A stretch of DNA of 64,000 bases from Aminobacter anthyllidis. GTDB taxonomy: Bacteria > Pseudomonadota > Alphaproteobacteria > Rhizobiales > Rhizobiaceae. Below, piece by piece: positions 31,962-40,510 of the stretch. The notes beneath the pieces are model-generated. The model did no database searches. It saw only the letters and a program-made list of their open reading frames with translations, and was not told the origin of the DNA. Every line of letters begins with the position of its first letter. Position 1 is the first letter of the stretch. Where the stretch lies: positions 1 to 64,000 of the forward strand of contig NZ_JAFLWW010000003.1 of the NCBI RefSeq assembly GCF_018555685.1, given 5' to 3'. Both the position numbers and the translations under genes were made by a program.

Positions 31962-32690
31962 TCAGGGATAGATTTCCCCTCGCCGCACGGCTTCCATAGC
32001 CGCCTGGATCGTATTTACCGCGTCGCACTTATCTCTGACGTTGCTCAGATGTCGCTCGACCGTGAACCTCGAAATCCCAAGAATGCAAGCTACATCCTCA
32101 GCTGCCTTGCCGGCTGCTATCCATGTCAGAACTTCTCGCTCTCGATCAGTCAGGTTGATCTGACGTGATTGCTCACCTTGGTCACGCAGCCGACGAAGCG
32201 CTCGGTAGGCATGCACGCATACCGTTTCAAGCATTGGAATGTCTTCGGGCAAAACCTCGACACGTTCGCCCGCAGCGGTCACGACCGAAGGAGCTCTTCG
32301 AGGCTCATGGACAGGAACACACAAACCATTCCTCAGTCCGAACTCTGCGGCCTCGCCCATAACGCGCAACTGCCCACCGGTCATGCCCTTGGGCGACAAG
32401 TCTTGCCAGACAAAGGGCTGGCCAACCAAGCGGCTGCGCGAAGCACAAGGATCTTGAGAGAAATGCTCGCTGGCAAGGTAATGCTTGAGCCATTCCACTG
32501 GCCAACCGTCATAAAGGATTTCGCGCTGCCACGGTCCAATCTGCGGTGAAGGCAGGCCCGTTATGAGCAGATGACGAAAGCCGAAGGGACGCAGGATGCC
32601 AAGCAGTTCTTTCAAAACGTCCGCTGGTGCAACTGCGGCGTCTATTCTCGCGAGCGCACCTGTGAGCCTTGCGAACACATCGGGGTTCAT
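31962..32690 (-). CDS. LuxR-family quorum-sensing regulator
   Basis: 242 residues from ATG 32690 (an earlier in-frame start exists at 32732). The N-terminal autoinducer-binding domain keeps W-x-x-x-Y and DP (VEWLKHYLASEHFSQDPC), the PFVWQDL Trp and the GLRNGLCVPVHEP Gly. The C-terminal GerE-type HTH reads LTDREREVLTWIAAGKAAED then ISRFTVERHLSNV. All usual ligand and DNA-contact positions look intact, so it is likely an active AHL receptor working with the downstream synthase. Confidence 0.92.
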   Translation of the reverse strand: MNPDVFARLTGALARIDAAVAPADVLKELLGILRPFGFRHLLITGLPSPQIGPWQREILYDGWPVEWLKHYLASEHFSQDPCASRSRLVGQPFVWQDLSPKGMTGGQLRVMGEAAEFGLRNGLCVPVHEPRRAPSVVTAAGERVEVLPEDIPMLETVCVHAYRALRRLRDQGEQSRQINLTDREREVLTWIAAGKAAEDVACILGISRFTVERHLSNVRDKCDAVNTIQAAMEAVRRGEIYP

Positions 32691-32857
32691 CACCCACGCT
32701 CCAAAACCGCTGAATATGCAACCAGCCCGCATCGATGATGGCAGGGCAGTTCAGCCTCGTCAGGCGAATTCAGCGTTTTGCATGCAGATTGCTAACTCTA
32801 GTTTTCATTTGCCGGCGCTTGAAAGCATTTCGCTTGAATGCCCGCCACAGCAGCGCG

Positions 32858-33088
32858 CTACCTTGTTTCCGGCCTGGTTCCCGGATCCTTCAGAAGGTCC
32901 GCAGGCTCCACCTCCAGCACCGTGGCCAGCGCCTCCAAAATGTCGAGTGTCGCATTGCGGCGCCCGGCTTCAGCACCGCTGAGATAGGCACGGGCGCATC
33001 CGGCGAGATGAGCCAATTGCTCTTGCGACAAGCGCCGTTCCCGGCGCAGCCGTTGGAGATTCAGACCGAATATTTTGCGAAGGTTCAT
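32858..33088 (-). CDS. Small XRE-family HTH regulator, copy 1
   Basis: 76 residues, nearly all HTH: MNLRKIFGLNLQRLRRERRL then SQEQLAHLAGCARAYLSGAE and LDILEALATVLEVEPADLL. ATG 33088 is preferred to upstream in-frame starts because it matches copy 2 at 34957. A perfect 12-bp inverted repeat lies 17 nt upstream and probably binds this repressor. Divergent to the threonine-synthase-like gene. Confidence 0.88.
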   Translation of the reverse strand: MNLRKIFGLNLQRLRRERRLSQEQLAHLAGCARAYLSGAEAGRRNATLDILEALATVLEVEPADLLKDPGTRPETR

Positions 33089-33104
33089 CGCGTGAATTTG
33101 CCGA

Positions 33105-33139
33105 ATGTGCACTATAATGCAACGCACTATAGTGCACAT
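33105..33139. promoter_or_regulatory. Perfect 12-bp inverted repeat, likely XRE operator
   Basis: ATGTGCACTATA (33105-33116) and TATAGTGCACAT (33128-33139) are exact reverse complements spaced by 11 nt. An overlapping direct repeat GCACTATA occurs at 33109 and 33124. Lies in the divergent region between XRE copy 1 and the threonine-synthase-like gene. Copy 2 has lost this sequence after the first few bases. Confidence 0.7.
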
Positions 33140-33315
33140 TTTCGTTGACACGCGCGGAATATGCTGTTTGATCGGCTGCGAGATTCAGACCCGAGACAAG
33201 GCCCCAGAGGCGTCTGGACAGTCGCTAGCAGCCTGATGCTGCAAGCAGCGTTCGGAGCGCCTTTCCTCATGCCACCCGACAGCGAATTATTGTCGTAGAC
33301 GGAGCTTTCGACCAC

Positions 33316-34587
33316 ATGGCGACTATTTCCGGATACAGGTGCATCCGATGTGGCTCCGAACATGCAAGCGACATCAGAATAGATTCCAGAGGCTGTCCCA
33401 GGTGCGTTGAACAAGCCCCTGCAAACCTCCAACCGATCTATTCGCGCGGCGCCGATGCGGTTGACGACCATGCCGTGGGGAGCGTTCTCCACAGTTCGCT
33501 TTGGCGTTACGGATCATATCTGCCGCGCCCGAGCGGTCCGGTGGTGTCCTTGGGAGAAGGTTTGACCCCACTGCTGCCAGCAGAACGACTCGGTGAAGCT
33601 TTGGGCGTCCCACAGCTCTTCATCAAGGATGAGGGACGCAATCCGACCGGCTCACACAAGGATCGATTTTCCACAGTCGCAGTGTCGATGGCGCGCGATC
33701 AAGGGGCAAGGGTGCTGGCGACGGCGTCATCAGGCAATGCCGGGGCATCGCTGGCGGCCTACGCAGCCAAATCTGGGCTCGGCTGTGTTGTCGCGACATT
33801 TGCCGGAGCCGCTGGCCCGATGTTGTCGCAGATCCATGCCTATGGGGCTTCCGTGATCCCGATGGCCCACAAAAACGACAGGTGGAAACTTCTTGAGCGG
33901 GCTGCTGATCGTCTTGGCTGGTTTGTCACCTCCCCCTATCAGCACCCCGTCGTCGGCAGTCACCCGCTTGGCATCGAAGGATACAAAACGATCGCCTATG
34001 AGATTGCGGAGCAGGCGGACGGTCATCTGCCTGACTGGTGCGTGCTTCCAGTGTGCTATGGGGACGCCCTCGCAGGAGTAGCGGCCGGCTTCCACGACCT
34101 GCGTAGCAGGGGAAAGATCGCAAGAGTACCAAGGCTGGTTGCCGCTGAAGTGCATGGCTCGCTTTCAAAAGCCATCGAGAATGGCTTTGACCGCATCGAA
34201 GAACAGGAACCGTCTTTCGAAACAATCGCTCTATCGATTGGCACGACGCGCAGCACATACCAGGCGGTGAAGGCGCTTCGTGAAACAGGGGGCCACGCCG
34301 TCTGCGTTTCCAACCAGGCGCTGATCCGCATGCAAAAGACGCTGGCTGCCAGAGAAGGTCTTTTCGTGGAATTGGCTTCGGTTGCACCTCTGGTCGCAAT
34401 CCGGGATTTGCGTGATCGGCAGATCATAACGCCAGGGGATCGGGTGGTGGCAGTTGTGACTGCCACCGGTCTCAAGGACCTCGACATTTCAGCCAATCCG
34501 GCCGCCACCCCAGCTCCATTTGAGAGTGTCGAGGCCGCGTGGCAGTGGGCAACCGGGAGACACGGCGCAGAACCGGCTGCTGCCTGA
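33316..34587 (+). CDS. Threonine-synthase-like PLP enzyme (fold type II)
   Basis: 423 residues. An N-terminal zinc ribbon (CIRCG and CPRC; C9, C12, C27, C30) precedes the PLP domain. The Schiff-base Lys is K115 in GRNPTGSHKDRF, with SSGNAGASLAAYA as the substrate loop and PVCYGDALAG in the phosphate-binding region. Family enzymes convert O-phosphohomoserine to threonine or do related eliminations. Housekeeping ThrC is normally in a hom-thrC context, whereas this copy sits among quorum-sensing genes, a GHMP kinase and a second PLP enzyme, suggesting a specialised product. GGAGC at 33301 fits as ribosome-binding site. Confidence 0.88.
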   Translation: MATISGYRCIRCGSEHASDIRIDSRGCPRCVEQAPANLQPIYSRGADAVDDHAVGSVLHSSLWRYGSYLPRPSGPVVSLGEGLTPLLPAERLGEALGVPQLFIKDEGRNPTGSHKDRFSTVAVSMARDQGARVLATASSGNAGASLAAYAAKSGLGCVVATFAGAAGPMLSQIHAYGASVIPMAHKNDRWKLLERAADRLGWFVTSPYQHPVVGSHPLGIEGYKTIAYEIAEQADGHLPDWCVLPVCYGDALAGVAAGFHDLRSRGKIARVPRLVAAEVHGSLSKAIENGFDRIEEQEPSFETIALSIGTTRSTYQAVKALRETGGHAVCVSNQALIRMQKTLAAREGLFVELASVAPLVAIRDLRDRQIITPGDRVVAVVTATGLKDLDISANPAATPAPFESVEAAWQWATGRHGAEPAAA

Positions 34588-34726
34588 GACTTGATAGACG
34601 TCCTATTACAGATGTTCAGCCGTGCCCGAGTGGCGTTGGCAAAGTGTCTTCCAGCAATCTCCTTGACCAGTCGAACCGCGTCCTTTCCATTCCCCGCGAG
34701 GTTCGATTGTGACTGCTGCTCAACAA

Positions 34727-34957
34727 CTATCTCGTTTCCCGCCCCACTGCCGGATCCTTCAGCAAGTCCGCAGGTTTCACCTCCAGCACCATCGCCAGCG
34801 CCTCTACCATGTCGAGGGTTGCATTGCGGCGCCCAGCTTCAGCCCCGCTGAGATAGGCCCGGGCGCAACCGGCAAGATGAGCCAGTTGCTCTTGCGACAA
34901 CCGGCGCTCGCGACGCAGGCGCTGCAGATTCAGACCAAATACATTACGAAGGTTCAT
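34727..34957 (-). CDS. Small XRE-family HTH regulator, copy 2
   Basis: 76 residues starting MNLRNVFGLNLQRLRRERRL; about 85 percent identical by eye to copy 1 at 32858, including GCARAYLSGAEAGRRNATLD. Both are on the minus strand and bracket the threonine-synthase-like gene, so a segmental duplication of about 260 bp is likely. Upstream similarity ends at CCGAATGT, and the palindromic operator of copy 1 is missing here, so regulation has diverged. Confidence 0.88.
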   Translation of the reverse strand: MNLRNVFGLNLQRLRRERRLSQEQLAHLAGCARAYLSGAEAGRRNATLDMVEALAMVLEVKPADLLKDPAVGRETR

Positions 34958-35172
34958 CGCGCGAACTTGCCGAATGTACATTGAGCGGAGATGGCAACAG
35001 ATAGTTCGTCGGCAATAATCCCCAGCAGCCACGACATATGGCTTCCGGGCAGCTTCAACTGCCCCCTCGGAATGTTCCATCCGGCAGCCACCAAGCTCCA
35101 GCTGGATCGCACTGGTTAAGTGGAACAGCTCCTGGCGAGCGGAACACGGCTGAGACTTTCCGTTGCGTTGAT

Positions 35173-36207
35173 TTAGCTTGTTGCTACTGGCCGCGGAACT
35201 TCGTCCAGCAATCTTCTCGACCACGCGAACCTTGTCCATTCCCATTCGTCACGCGGCTCGATCGTGACAAGGGTTTCGGGTCCGCGAACGGGGGCACACG
35301 GCCAACCTGGGAGTGCAGCCAACCATTTGTCGTCATAGACCGTGTTGGAATGACGATGTCCTTCGTCGGGCATGATGACCGCGACGACTGAATCCGGGTT
35401 GGTTCGGCCGATCCATTCGCCGACGAGCCCCGCGGCTCCGCTCGTCGGCCCCATAAATATCCCCTGATTGCGAAAGAGCGAATGAGCGGAATGATAGGCG
35501 GCATAGGCACCAACCCAGTGTACTTCGTCGACCAGATGATGCCGGACATTTGCCGGAATGACACTGTTGCCTAGCCCGCGCAGCATTCGCTTGCCCAAGG
35601 GCTGCCCGAACAGCACGCTGCGATGCGTGTCGACAGCGGCAATCTTCAGATGCGGATAAACCTGGCGCAGGAAAGTGCCGGTCCCGCACAGCGAGCCTCC
35701 GGTGCCAATGCAACCGACAAGCCAATCAACCTGGCCTACTGAACGAACGAACAGTTCGGCAAGGCGGGCATAGGATTGCCAGTTGCCCGGACTGTCATAC
35801 TGGCGCGTCCAGAAAGTGTCCGGCTCATTCTCCATGACCGCCCTGAGATGTGCCAATCTACCAGTCTGGTTCCCATCACCCCGCTCGTCCGCAAGTGCGA
35901 CGACCTTCGCGCCCAATCGTTCCAGCCTTTCCTGATAAGCTCGGTCGATCAAGGTTGCCGCAGTCACCAAAGTGAGCTGGAATCCACGCGCTGCAGCTAG
36001 CAGGGCTACTGCCATGCCGAACGTGCCCGAGGTTGTCTCAACAATGTGGGCGCCGGCCTTCAGCTCTCCCGACTTTTCGGCCTGATCGAGGATGAAGCGA
36101 GCTGGCATCAGCTTCATTAGAGGGAATGCCGCCGCAACGACGTTTGGGCCAAGCCGAGCAAGACGGGGAGTTTCCAGCGCCCTGAAGTAGTCCACGTCAA
36201 AGGACAT
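35173..36207 (-). CDS. Cysteine-synthase-like PLP enzyme (fold type II)
   Basis: 344 residues from ATG 36207. VETTSGTFGMAVAL is the substrate loop (TSGTFG where CysK has TSGNTG), CIGTGGSLCGTG is the PLP phosphate loop, and the candidate Schiff-base Lys is K32 in AFPLMKLMPARF. The C-terminal third (DEWEWTRFAWSRRLL) is unlike CysK. It overlaps the GHMP kinase by 11 nt, so the two are co-expressed. A kinase plus CysK-like pair can make beta-substituted amino acids by beta-replacement of a phosphorylated hydroxy amino acid, as in SbnA-type or diaminobutyrate routes; the actual reaction is unknown. Confidence 0.88.
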   Translation of the reverse strand: MSFDVDYFRALETPRLARLGPNVVAAAFPLMKLMPARFILDQAEKSGELKAGAHIVETTSGTFGMAVALLAAARGFQLTLVTAATLIDRAYQERLERLGAKVVALADERGDGNQTGRLAHLRAVMENEPDTFWTRQYDSPGNWQSYARLAELFVRSVGQVDWLVGCIGTGGSLCGTGTFLRQVYPHLKIAAVDTHRSVLFGQPLGKRMLRGLGNSVIPANVRHHLVDEVHWVGAYAAYHSAHSLFRNQGIFMGPTSGAAGLVGEWIGRTNPDSVVAVIMPDEGHRHSNTVYDDKWLAALPGWPCAPVRGPETLVTIEPRDEWEWTRFAWSRRLLDEVPRPVATS

Positions 36208-37135
36208 GAGTGCCCTCCTCCACATTGATTGGGAAGATGCCGATGTCCTGAAATCCGCGATCTCCCAATGCAGCGATGATTGTATGAATAGTCTCGCGGC
36301 TGGCGGATTTGGCATCGAGCATAAGCCCGAAAAGGGACCCGCTATGCGCCACCTGGATCCCGTAAGCTTGATAGTGAGCTGCGATATCGACGACGACATC
36401 GAAATATGGCTTGGGGAGGTGCCGCTGGCTGATACGGGCGCTCATTGTCGCCGCCTGGCCAAGCAGGTGCGCATCCTGATAGTGCACAGAACGTGCGACC
36501 ATTGCTCGAAGAACGCGGAAGAGCTGGATTTCCTCACGGCTGTACCTTGCCGGCACTAGTTCGAGCGTATCGATCCTAGCAGTAGTATCTCCCTTGAAAC
36601 CTACGAGGACAAACGGCGGCAACGAACCGCCGAAGTGCTCGAGCACCCCCCCTTCCCGCTGCGCGAATAGCAACGCCTCAGTTTCAAACGCGATCGCATC
36701 TGAAGCGACTTCAGCGGCGACCGCCAACCGACTGCTCGTCGAGGGTAGCAATCTCGCGCCCAAGGCGGCTGCCACCGCTCGCACTGAAGCAATGACATCG
36801 GCCGTGGACGAGCCATAGCCATGCCCCACCGGAATATCGCTCTCGATCTTGAGACGCCCGCCAAGGGATGGATACCCGAGATGCGCCAACGCCAGTTGCG
36901 CAGCACGTAACGCCTTTACCCGGCTGGGCGGCTCGACACAAAAATCGCCGCTCTCATCGAGCACGATCCATGCAGTGGACCGAAGGCTATCAATTGGGAG
37001 AGTTACAAGGCCGCGGTGGAAGCGGCCATGATCGTCCTCAAATACCCCCTGAAGGAGTTCGCCGTGATGCGCGATCGCATGCCCATCGGCCAGCGTTCCC
37101 AGCCCCAATCGGCGATCGTCGCCGGCGTCTGCCAT
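36197..37135 (-). CDS. GHMP-family kinase resembling L-threonine kinase (PduX-like)
   Basis: 312 residues from ATG 37135, with GGAGA upstream. HHGELLQG corresponds to the N-terminal GELxQG motif of PduX-type kinases, PVGHGYGSSTADV is the GHMP ATP-binding loop, and VAHSGSLFGLMLD is the C-terminal motif 3. PduX phosphorylates L-threonine for cobalamin synthesis, but no cobalamin genes are here. Coupled to a CysK-like enzyme, it probably prepares a phosphorylated amino acid as a leaving-group substrate. First gene of the operon. Confidence 0.85.
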   Translation of the reverse strand: MADAGDDRRLGLGTLADGHAIAHHGELLQGVFEDDHGRFHRGLVTLPIDSLRSTAWIVLDESGDFCVEPPSRVKALRAAQLALAHLGYPSLGGRLKIESDIPVGHGYGSSTADVIASVRAVAAALGARLLPSTSSRLAVAAEVASDAIAFETEALLFAQREGGVLEHFGGSLPPFVLVGFKGDTTARIDTLELVPARYSREEIQLFRVLRAMVARSVHYQDAHLLGQAATMSARISQRHLPKPYFDVVVDIAAHYQAYGIQVAHSGSLFGLMLDAKSASRETIHTIIAALGDRGFQDIGIFPINVEEGTHVL

Positions 37136-37847
37136 AGCCCTGTCTCCGAACAACCAGACTCTGTTCGAATGATGGGACTGCCGCTCCAGTACGTCACTTC
37201 CAGGATACTGGTATTGACTTGGAAAGCTCCGGCCTTACGCCGGGACTCTCAGTAAATGTGAAGGCCTTGCTTATGCAAGCTGACCATTCGTCGGAGGCGA
37301 TCAGTCCCGGTTCCTCCTGCGTGGCGCATGCTGAACCTCCTTAGGTCGCCTTGCTAACCGATCGAAGTGGCCGCGAATTTGCTCCGACATCATCCCGGCA
37401 TTGTTGTCCTGTCAGACGTGCCGATGTCTTCGCTTTATGCGCTGCTTCCTTTTGCGCCGGCACCGTACAGGCGTACCGGCCGTTGGTCCTCAAATCCGCG
37501 ACGCTTCGCGGACTGGGATGTCCGTCTAGGGGCCGGGAACGGTCCGTCGGCTTCGCGGATGAGGTTATGGAATAGCGGCCGTTCCGGTCGCGACCCCCGT
37601 TGCGGTCTTTCTGCCCAATTTGCCGCGACCCGAAACCCGCCATTCGAAAGTTACCTGGCATTCGGCTTGCCGGGGCCGCTTGTAGCGTGGCGGCTGTTGA
37701 GCGGACACTAGCTACAATCGGATTCTCAGCGCGTTGAGCGTAAGTGATCGTCGGACACGGTCAGCCTGAAGTTAATGGGATACGTTCCAAAAAAGGACGA
37801 CGAGTTTGACCTCCGGTCCCGGTGAGGTCGCCGTTCCCCGGTTCAGC
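37136..37847. other. Intergenic region, no gene seen
   Basis: About 0.7 kb of GC-rich sequence without a recognisable gene. The part near 37136-37260 should contain the promoter of the kinase operon. CCAGT (37186) and ACTGG (37207) form a weak inverted repeat. Frames at 37341-37711 look non-coding. Confidence 0.35.
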
Positions 37848-38564
37848 CTAGACTGTGACCAGTTCGGCCAGCTTCGCCGCTACATCTGCCATCGTGGACT
37901 CCGCCGTGTTTAGCCCGTTTCGCGAGGCCAGTAGCGGACTTACTTCGCGGAGAGCGTCATACGTTGTCTGATGCACGATGGGCACAAGTCGCTCGCCCGC
38001 CAGTAGTGCCGAAAGTTCCCTGTCGGCGACACCCCCTTTAGGGAGGGTACTCAGCATAGCGGGAGTCACCAACACAATCCCCACTCGCGAACTCGCCAAT
38101 CCCTTGTCAATAGAGCGCATGAACGGCTCGCCTAAGCCAATGTCCTTCTCGCTGAACCAGACCCGGACTCCGCGTGCCTCAAGAAGGTCGTTCAGTTCTT
38201 TGGCAGCTTTCTGTCGATCGTCCCAAGCATGGCAGAGGAAGACGTCACGGAGTTCCGGTCGCGTGGAGGCTAGTTCTTCAACGTTGGCCCGGACGGGGGT
38301 GAGCTCCCGCACTTCCGCAGGGGTGTAGAATACAACCGAACCGGGCTTCGCCCAACTCGCTTTTACACGGCCAGTCCCACCTCCGCTGCTTCGACCGCCT
38401 CCACCGCTTGCCGGTGAGGAGTAGTCGGAAGGCGACGAATAGGACGGGGACGAGTACCCGCTACTGTAGCCATAGCCGTAGCGCGAGCGGCCACGACATG
38501 CAGGACAGTTTGCCGCTGCGCTCGCTGACCGATGGCCTTCTCTCGGTGCCGTGCATCTTGCCAT
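37848..38564 (-). CDS. TIR-domain protein with short Cys N-terminus
   Basis: 238 residues. The N-terminus MARCTAPREGHRSASAAANC then PACRG contains a small CxxC-type cluster, followed by a Gly/Ser/Tyr-rich linker (30-65). The TIR domain spans about 105-235: DVFLCHAWDDR, then RVWFSEKDIGLGEPFMRSID. E139 in WFSEKDIG is at the position of the NADase catalytic Glu of active bacterial TIRs. Probably an NAD-consuming or signalling protein in anti-phage defence; no partner sensor gene is obvious. Confidence 0.82.
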   Translation of the reverse strand: MARCTAPREGHRSASAAANCPACRGRSRYGYGYSSGYSSPSYSSPSDYSSPASGGGGRSSGGGTGRVKASWAKPGSVVFYTPAEVRELTPVRANVEELASTRPELRDVFLCHAWDDRQKAAKELNDLLEARGVRVWFSEKDIGLGEPFMRSIDKGLASSRVGIVLVTPAMLSTLPKGGVADRELSALLAGERLVPIVHQTTYDALREVSPLLASRNGLNTAESTMADVAAKLAELVTV

Positions 38565-38897
38565 GTGATCGATAACTTCCTCAGGCCCACGCGGGCGAAT
38601 CTAGCCAGCCTCGCAAAGAATATGATTCGCAGATTATCCGTTTTAGATCATTAGCGAAGATGCGAACTATATTTAGAACCGCTTTAATAATCTCTCGGCG
38701 CCTGAGGCGGCTTGGAGGAATGATTGCAGCTCGTTCGATCGATCGAGACGAGGCGCCTTGCTGTCCGACTGAAGCGGGCCAAAAGCGGAAAGTCTTCTTT
38801 GCCGAGAAGAGCGAAAGTCTGCCGCTAAAGCGTAGGAGAAATTTCACTGTGATGGGTCTGGAGGTTCAGCCGTTGTTTGCTGGATCAGTTTGGACGG
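38565..38897. other. Spacer without recognisable gene
   Basis: 333 nt with lower GC than surroundings and no gene recognised. Likely promoter region of the TIR gene. Confidence 0.3.
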
Positions 38898-39692
38898 TCA
38901 CGGGTCTGGCGTAAGTTCACCCCAGACCGCAATACCTGCTTGCAAGATGGTTAGGACAATCAGCGCTGCGGTCAGCCAACCGATGCGACTCTGCTGTCGG
39001 ATATTGTCGTCGTGACGTTCCTTCTCGGCCTCCATGTTCTCCAGCGTCGCCACCGCCAAGTCTTTCATAGAGTAGGTGGCACCGTTTCGAGCGAGGTCGC
39101 CGGAATGAACCAGCGAGTCGAGTATCATCGAATAGTGACTCTCGGTCTGGTCGTACCGAGGGTGTAGGACCGACCGGCTGGTGTAGATGTCGGCGATCAC
39201 CGTCACGACGCTGGCGTGATAGTCCGGTTTTTCAATGTTCTTCTGAACGAAGTGCCTGAGCACTCTCATACGATCACCGCGCACCAGTTCCGTCTGGTTG
39301 AACTGGCGCTGAAGCATATTGTCCCACCAGACCGAGCGGGCGGGGTAGAACGTCCACAAAGCCCGGAATAACGATAGTGGTGTGGTGTAGGTGAAGCGGG
39401 CAGAGTGGTAAGTGTGCAGGAACGATACCGCCATCCCCTTCAACTCATCATTGGTGACGAGACGCTCCTGAGGCTGTCCTCGCGGGTCGTCAAACCAAAG
39501 CCCCGGAACGCCTTCATTGTTCATTTCTCGAACGATGAAGCGCCTCACGCCTGCCCGGTCGTGCAGGTAGATGTGGAAGAAGTCCTGATCGCGCGGTGCC
39601 TCAGCAAAGATATCCTGCTGCTGCGGCGGTCGACTACGAAGCGCTACCCGAATTGCAGCTCTTTTCCACCAAGGTCGAGTAAAATAGCCCAT
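38898..39692 (-). CDS. Hypothetical C-terminally membrane-anchored protein
   Basis: 264 residues, basic N-terminus (MGYFTRPWWKRAAIRVALRS), mostly soluble, with a single C-terminal membrane segment (IGWLTAALIVLTILQAGIAV) preceded by a charged coiled-coil-like stretch (ENMEAEKERHDDNIRQQ). No family recognised. It lies upstream of the TIR gene on the same strand but 333 nt away. It could belong to the same defence cargo or be independent. Confidence 0.6.
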   Translation of the reverse strand: MGYFTRPWWKRAAIRVALRSRPPQQQDIFAEAPRDQDFFHIYLHDRAGVRRFIVREMNNEGVPGLWFDDPRGQPQERLVTNDELKGMAVSFLHTYHSARFTYTTPLSLFRALWTFYPARSVWWDNMLQRQFNQTELVRGDRMRVLRHFVQKNIEKPDYHASVVTVIADIYTSRSVLHPRYDQTESHYSMILDSLVHSGDLARNGATYSMKDLAVATLENMEAEKERHDDNIRQQSRIGWLTAALIVLTILQAGIAVWGELTPDP

Positions 39693-39931
39693 GAGCCCTC
39701 ACGGGCATAATATAGGCTCTGATTTTCGGACGCGCTATCCAAGGAAGCGAAGCGACTGGGCAATTTAGAAAGAAACCGCGAACGACGCTATTTGTGGAGC
39801 ATTGGAGCGCGCCTCGGACCCCTCACACTAAGCGAAACCGCAGCCAGTCAGGAGACTTCCAAGTTGGGGCCGACAGGAGACCGACAGCTTCGGCGCTCAG
39901 ATCTTAGATAGCGAGCCTTTCCGATGACGGT

Positions 39932-40030
39932 TCACACGAACATCATGATCACCGCATAGCCCACGGTCACCAGCACCAGGCCAGCGACCAGCATCGGCAC
40001 GAGAGTACTGCCCGAATGTTGATCGTTCAT
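39932..40030 (-). CDS. Tiny single-helix membrane peptide
   Basis: 32 residues, MNDQHSGSTLVPMLVAGLVL then VTVGYAVIMMFV, with one transmembrane helix. AGGAAATG upstream of ATG 40030 is a good ribosome-binding site. It is downstream of the DUF6522 gene on the same strand, next to a globin and NsrR, so it may belong to the nitric-oxide response. Too short for family assignment. Confidence 0.5.
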   Translation of the reverse strand: MNDQHSGSTLVPMLVAGLVLVTVGYAVIMMFV

Positions 40031-40093
40031 GATTTCATTTCCTGCTTGTAGGTGAACGGACTTTGATTGGCGCCGCGGAAGAGATTGGTGGTG

Positions 40094-40366
40094 TCAGTTT
40101 GCCACCGCCGAAGCTTGTCCCAATTCGAAGGACTCCTCACTGACGATACGGTTGTCGGCATCGACGATGGCACGCCAGACCGAGTTTCGATTGCGCACGG
40201 TCAGGCGCTTTCGGCCCTTGTCGCCGTCGATGCCGCACTCCACCCGGCTGGTTACGAGGCCGAGGCGCATTCGTCGTTGAAGTTCGTTCTCTTTAATGGA
40301 AAGCCGCTGCGCCAGGAATGCTGGCTCCAGGACATAGTCTCCGGTCTGGTCAGGCTCGAGCTTCAT
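40094..40366 (-). CDS. DUF6522 family protein
   Basis: 90 residues from ATG 40366: MKLEPDQTGDYVLEPAFLAQ then RRMRLGLVTSRVE and RNRNSVWRAIVDADNRIVS. This pattern is typical of small DUF6522 proteins found near denitrification and nitric-oxide genes in alphaproteobacteria. Divergent from the truncated globin, with a palindrome in between. Function unknown. Confidence 0.78.
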   Translation of the reverse strand: MKLEPDQTGDYVLEPAFLAQRLSIKENELQRRMRLGLVTSRVECGIDGDKGRKRLTVRNRNSVWRAIVDADNRIVSEESFELGQASAVAN

Positions 40367-40403
40367 CCGGGTTCCTTCATCGCCTGCGACAGCTGTGCGA
40401 CAT

Positions 40404-40428
40404 AAACATATATTGACGATATATGTTT
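40404..40428. promoter_or_regulatory. Palindromic operator, probable NsrR site
   Basis: AAACATATAT (40404-40413) and ATATATGTTT (40419-40428) are perfect reverse complements around TGACG. The site lies between divergent DUF6522 and globin genes, next to nsrR. AT-rich palindromes of this size suit NsrR. Confidence 0.6.
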
Positions 40429-40510
40429 TAATCTGCATCGTGAAGCCTGCACAGCCGTCAAAAATGGACGACAAAGGGCCGCATCGGGCCCGCTGACGCT
40501 GGGAGCCGGC

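Noticed and set aside
37341-37711. Possible gene in the 37.3-37.7 kb spacer
   Set aside because: Frames on both strands are rich in Arg/Ser/Pro and match no family.
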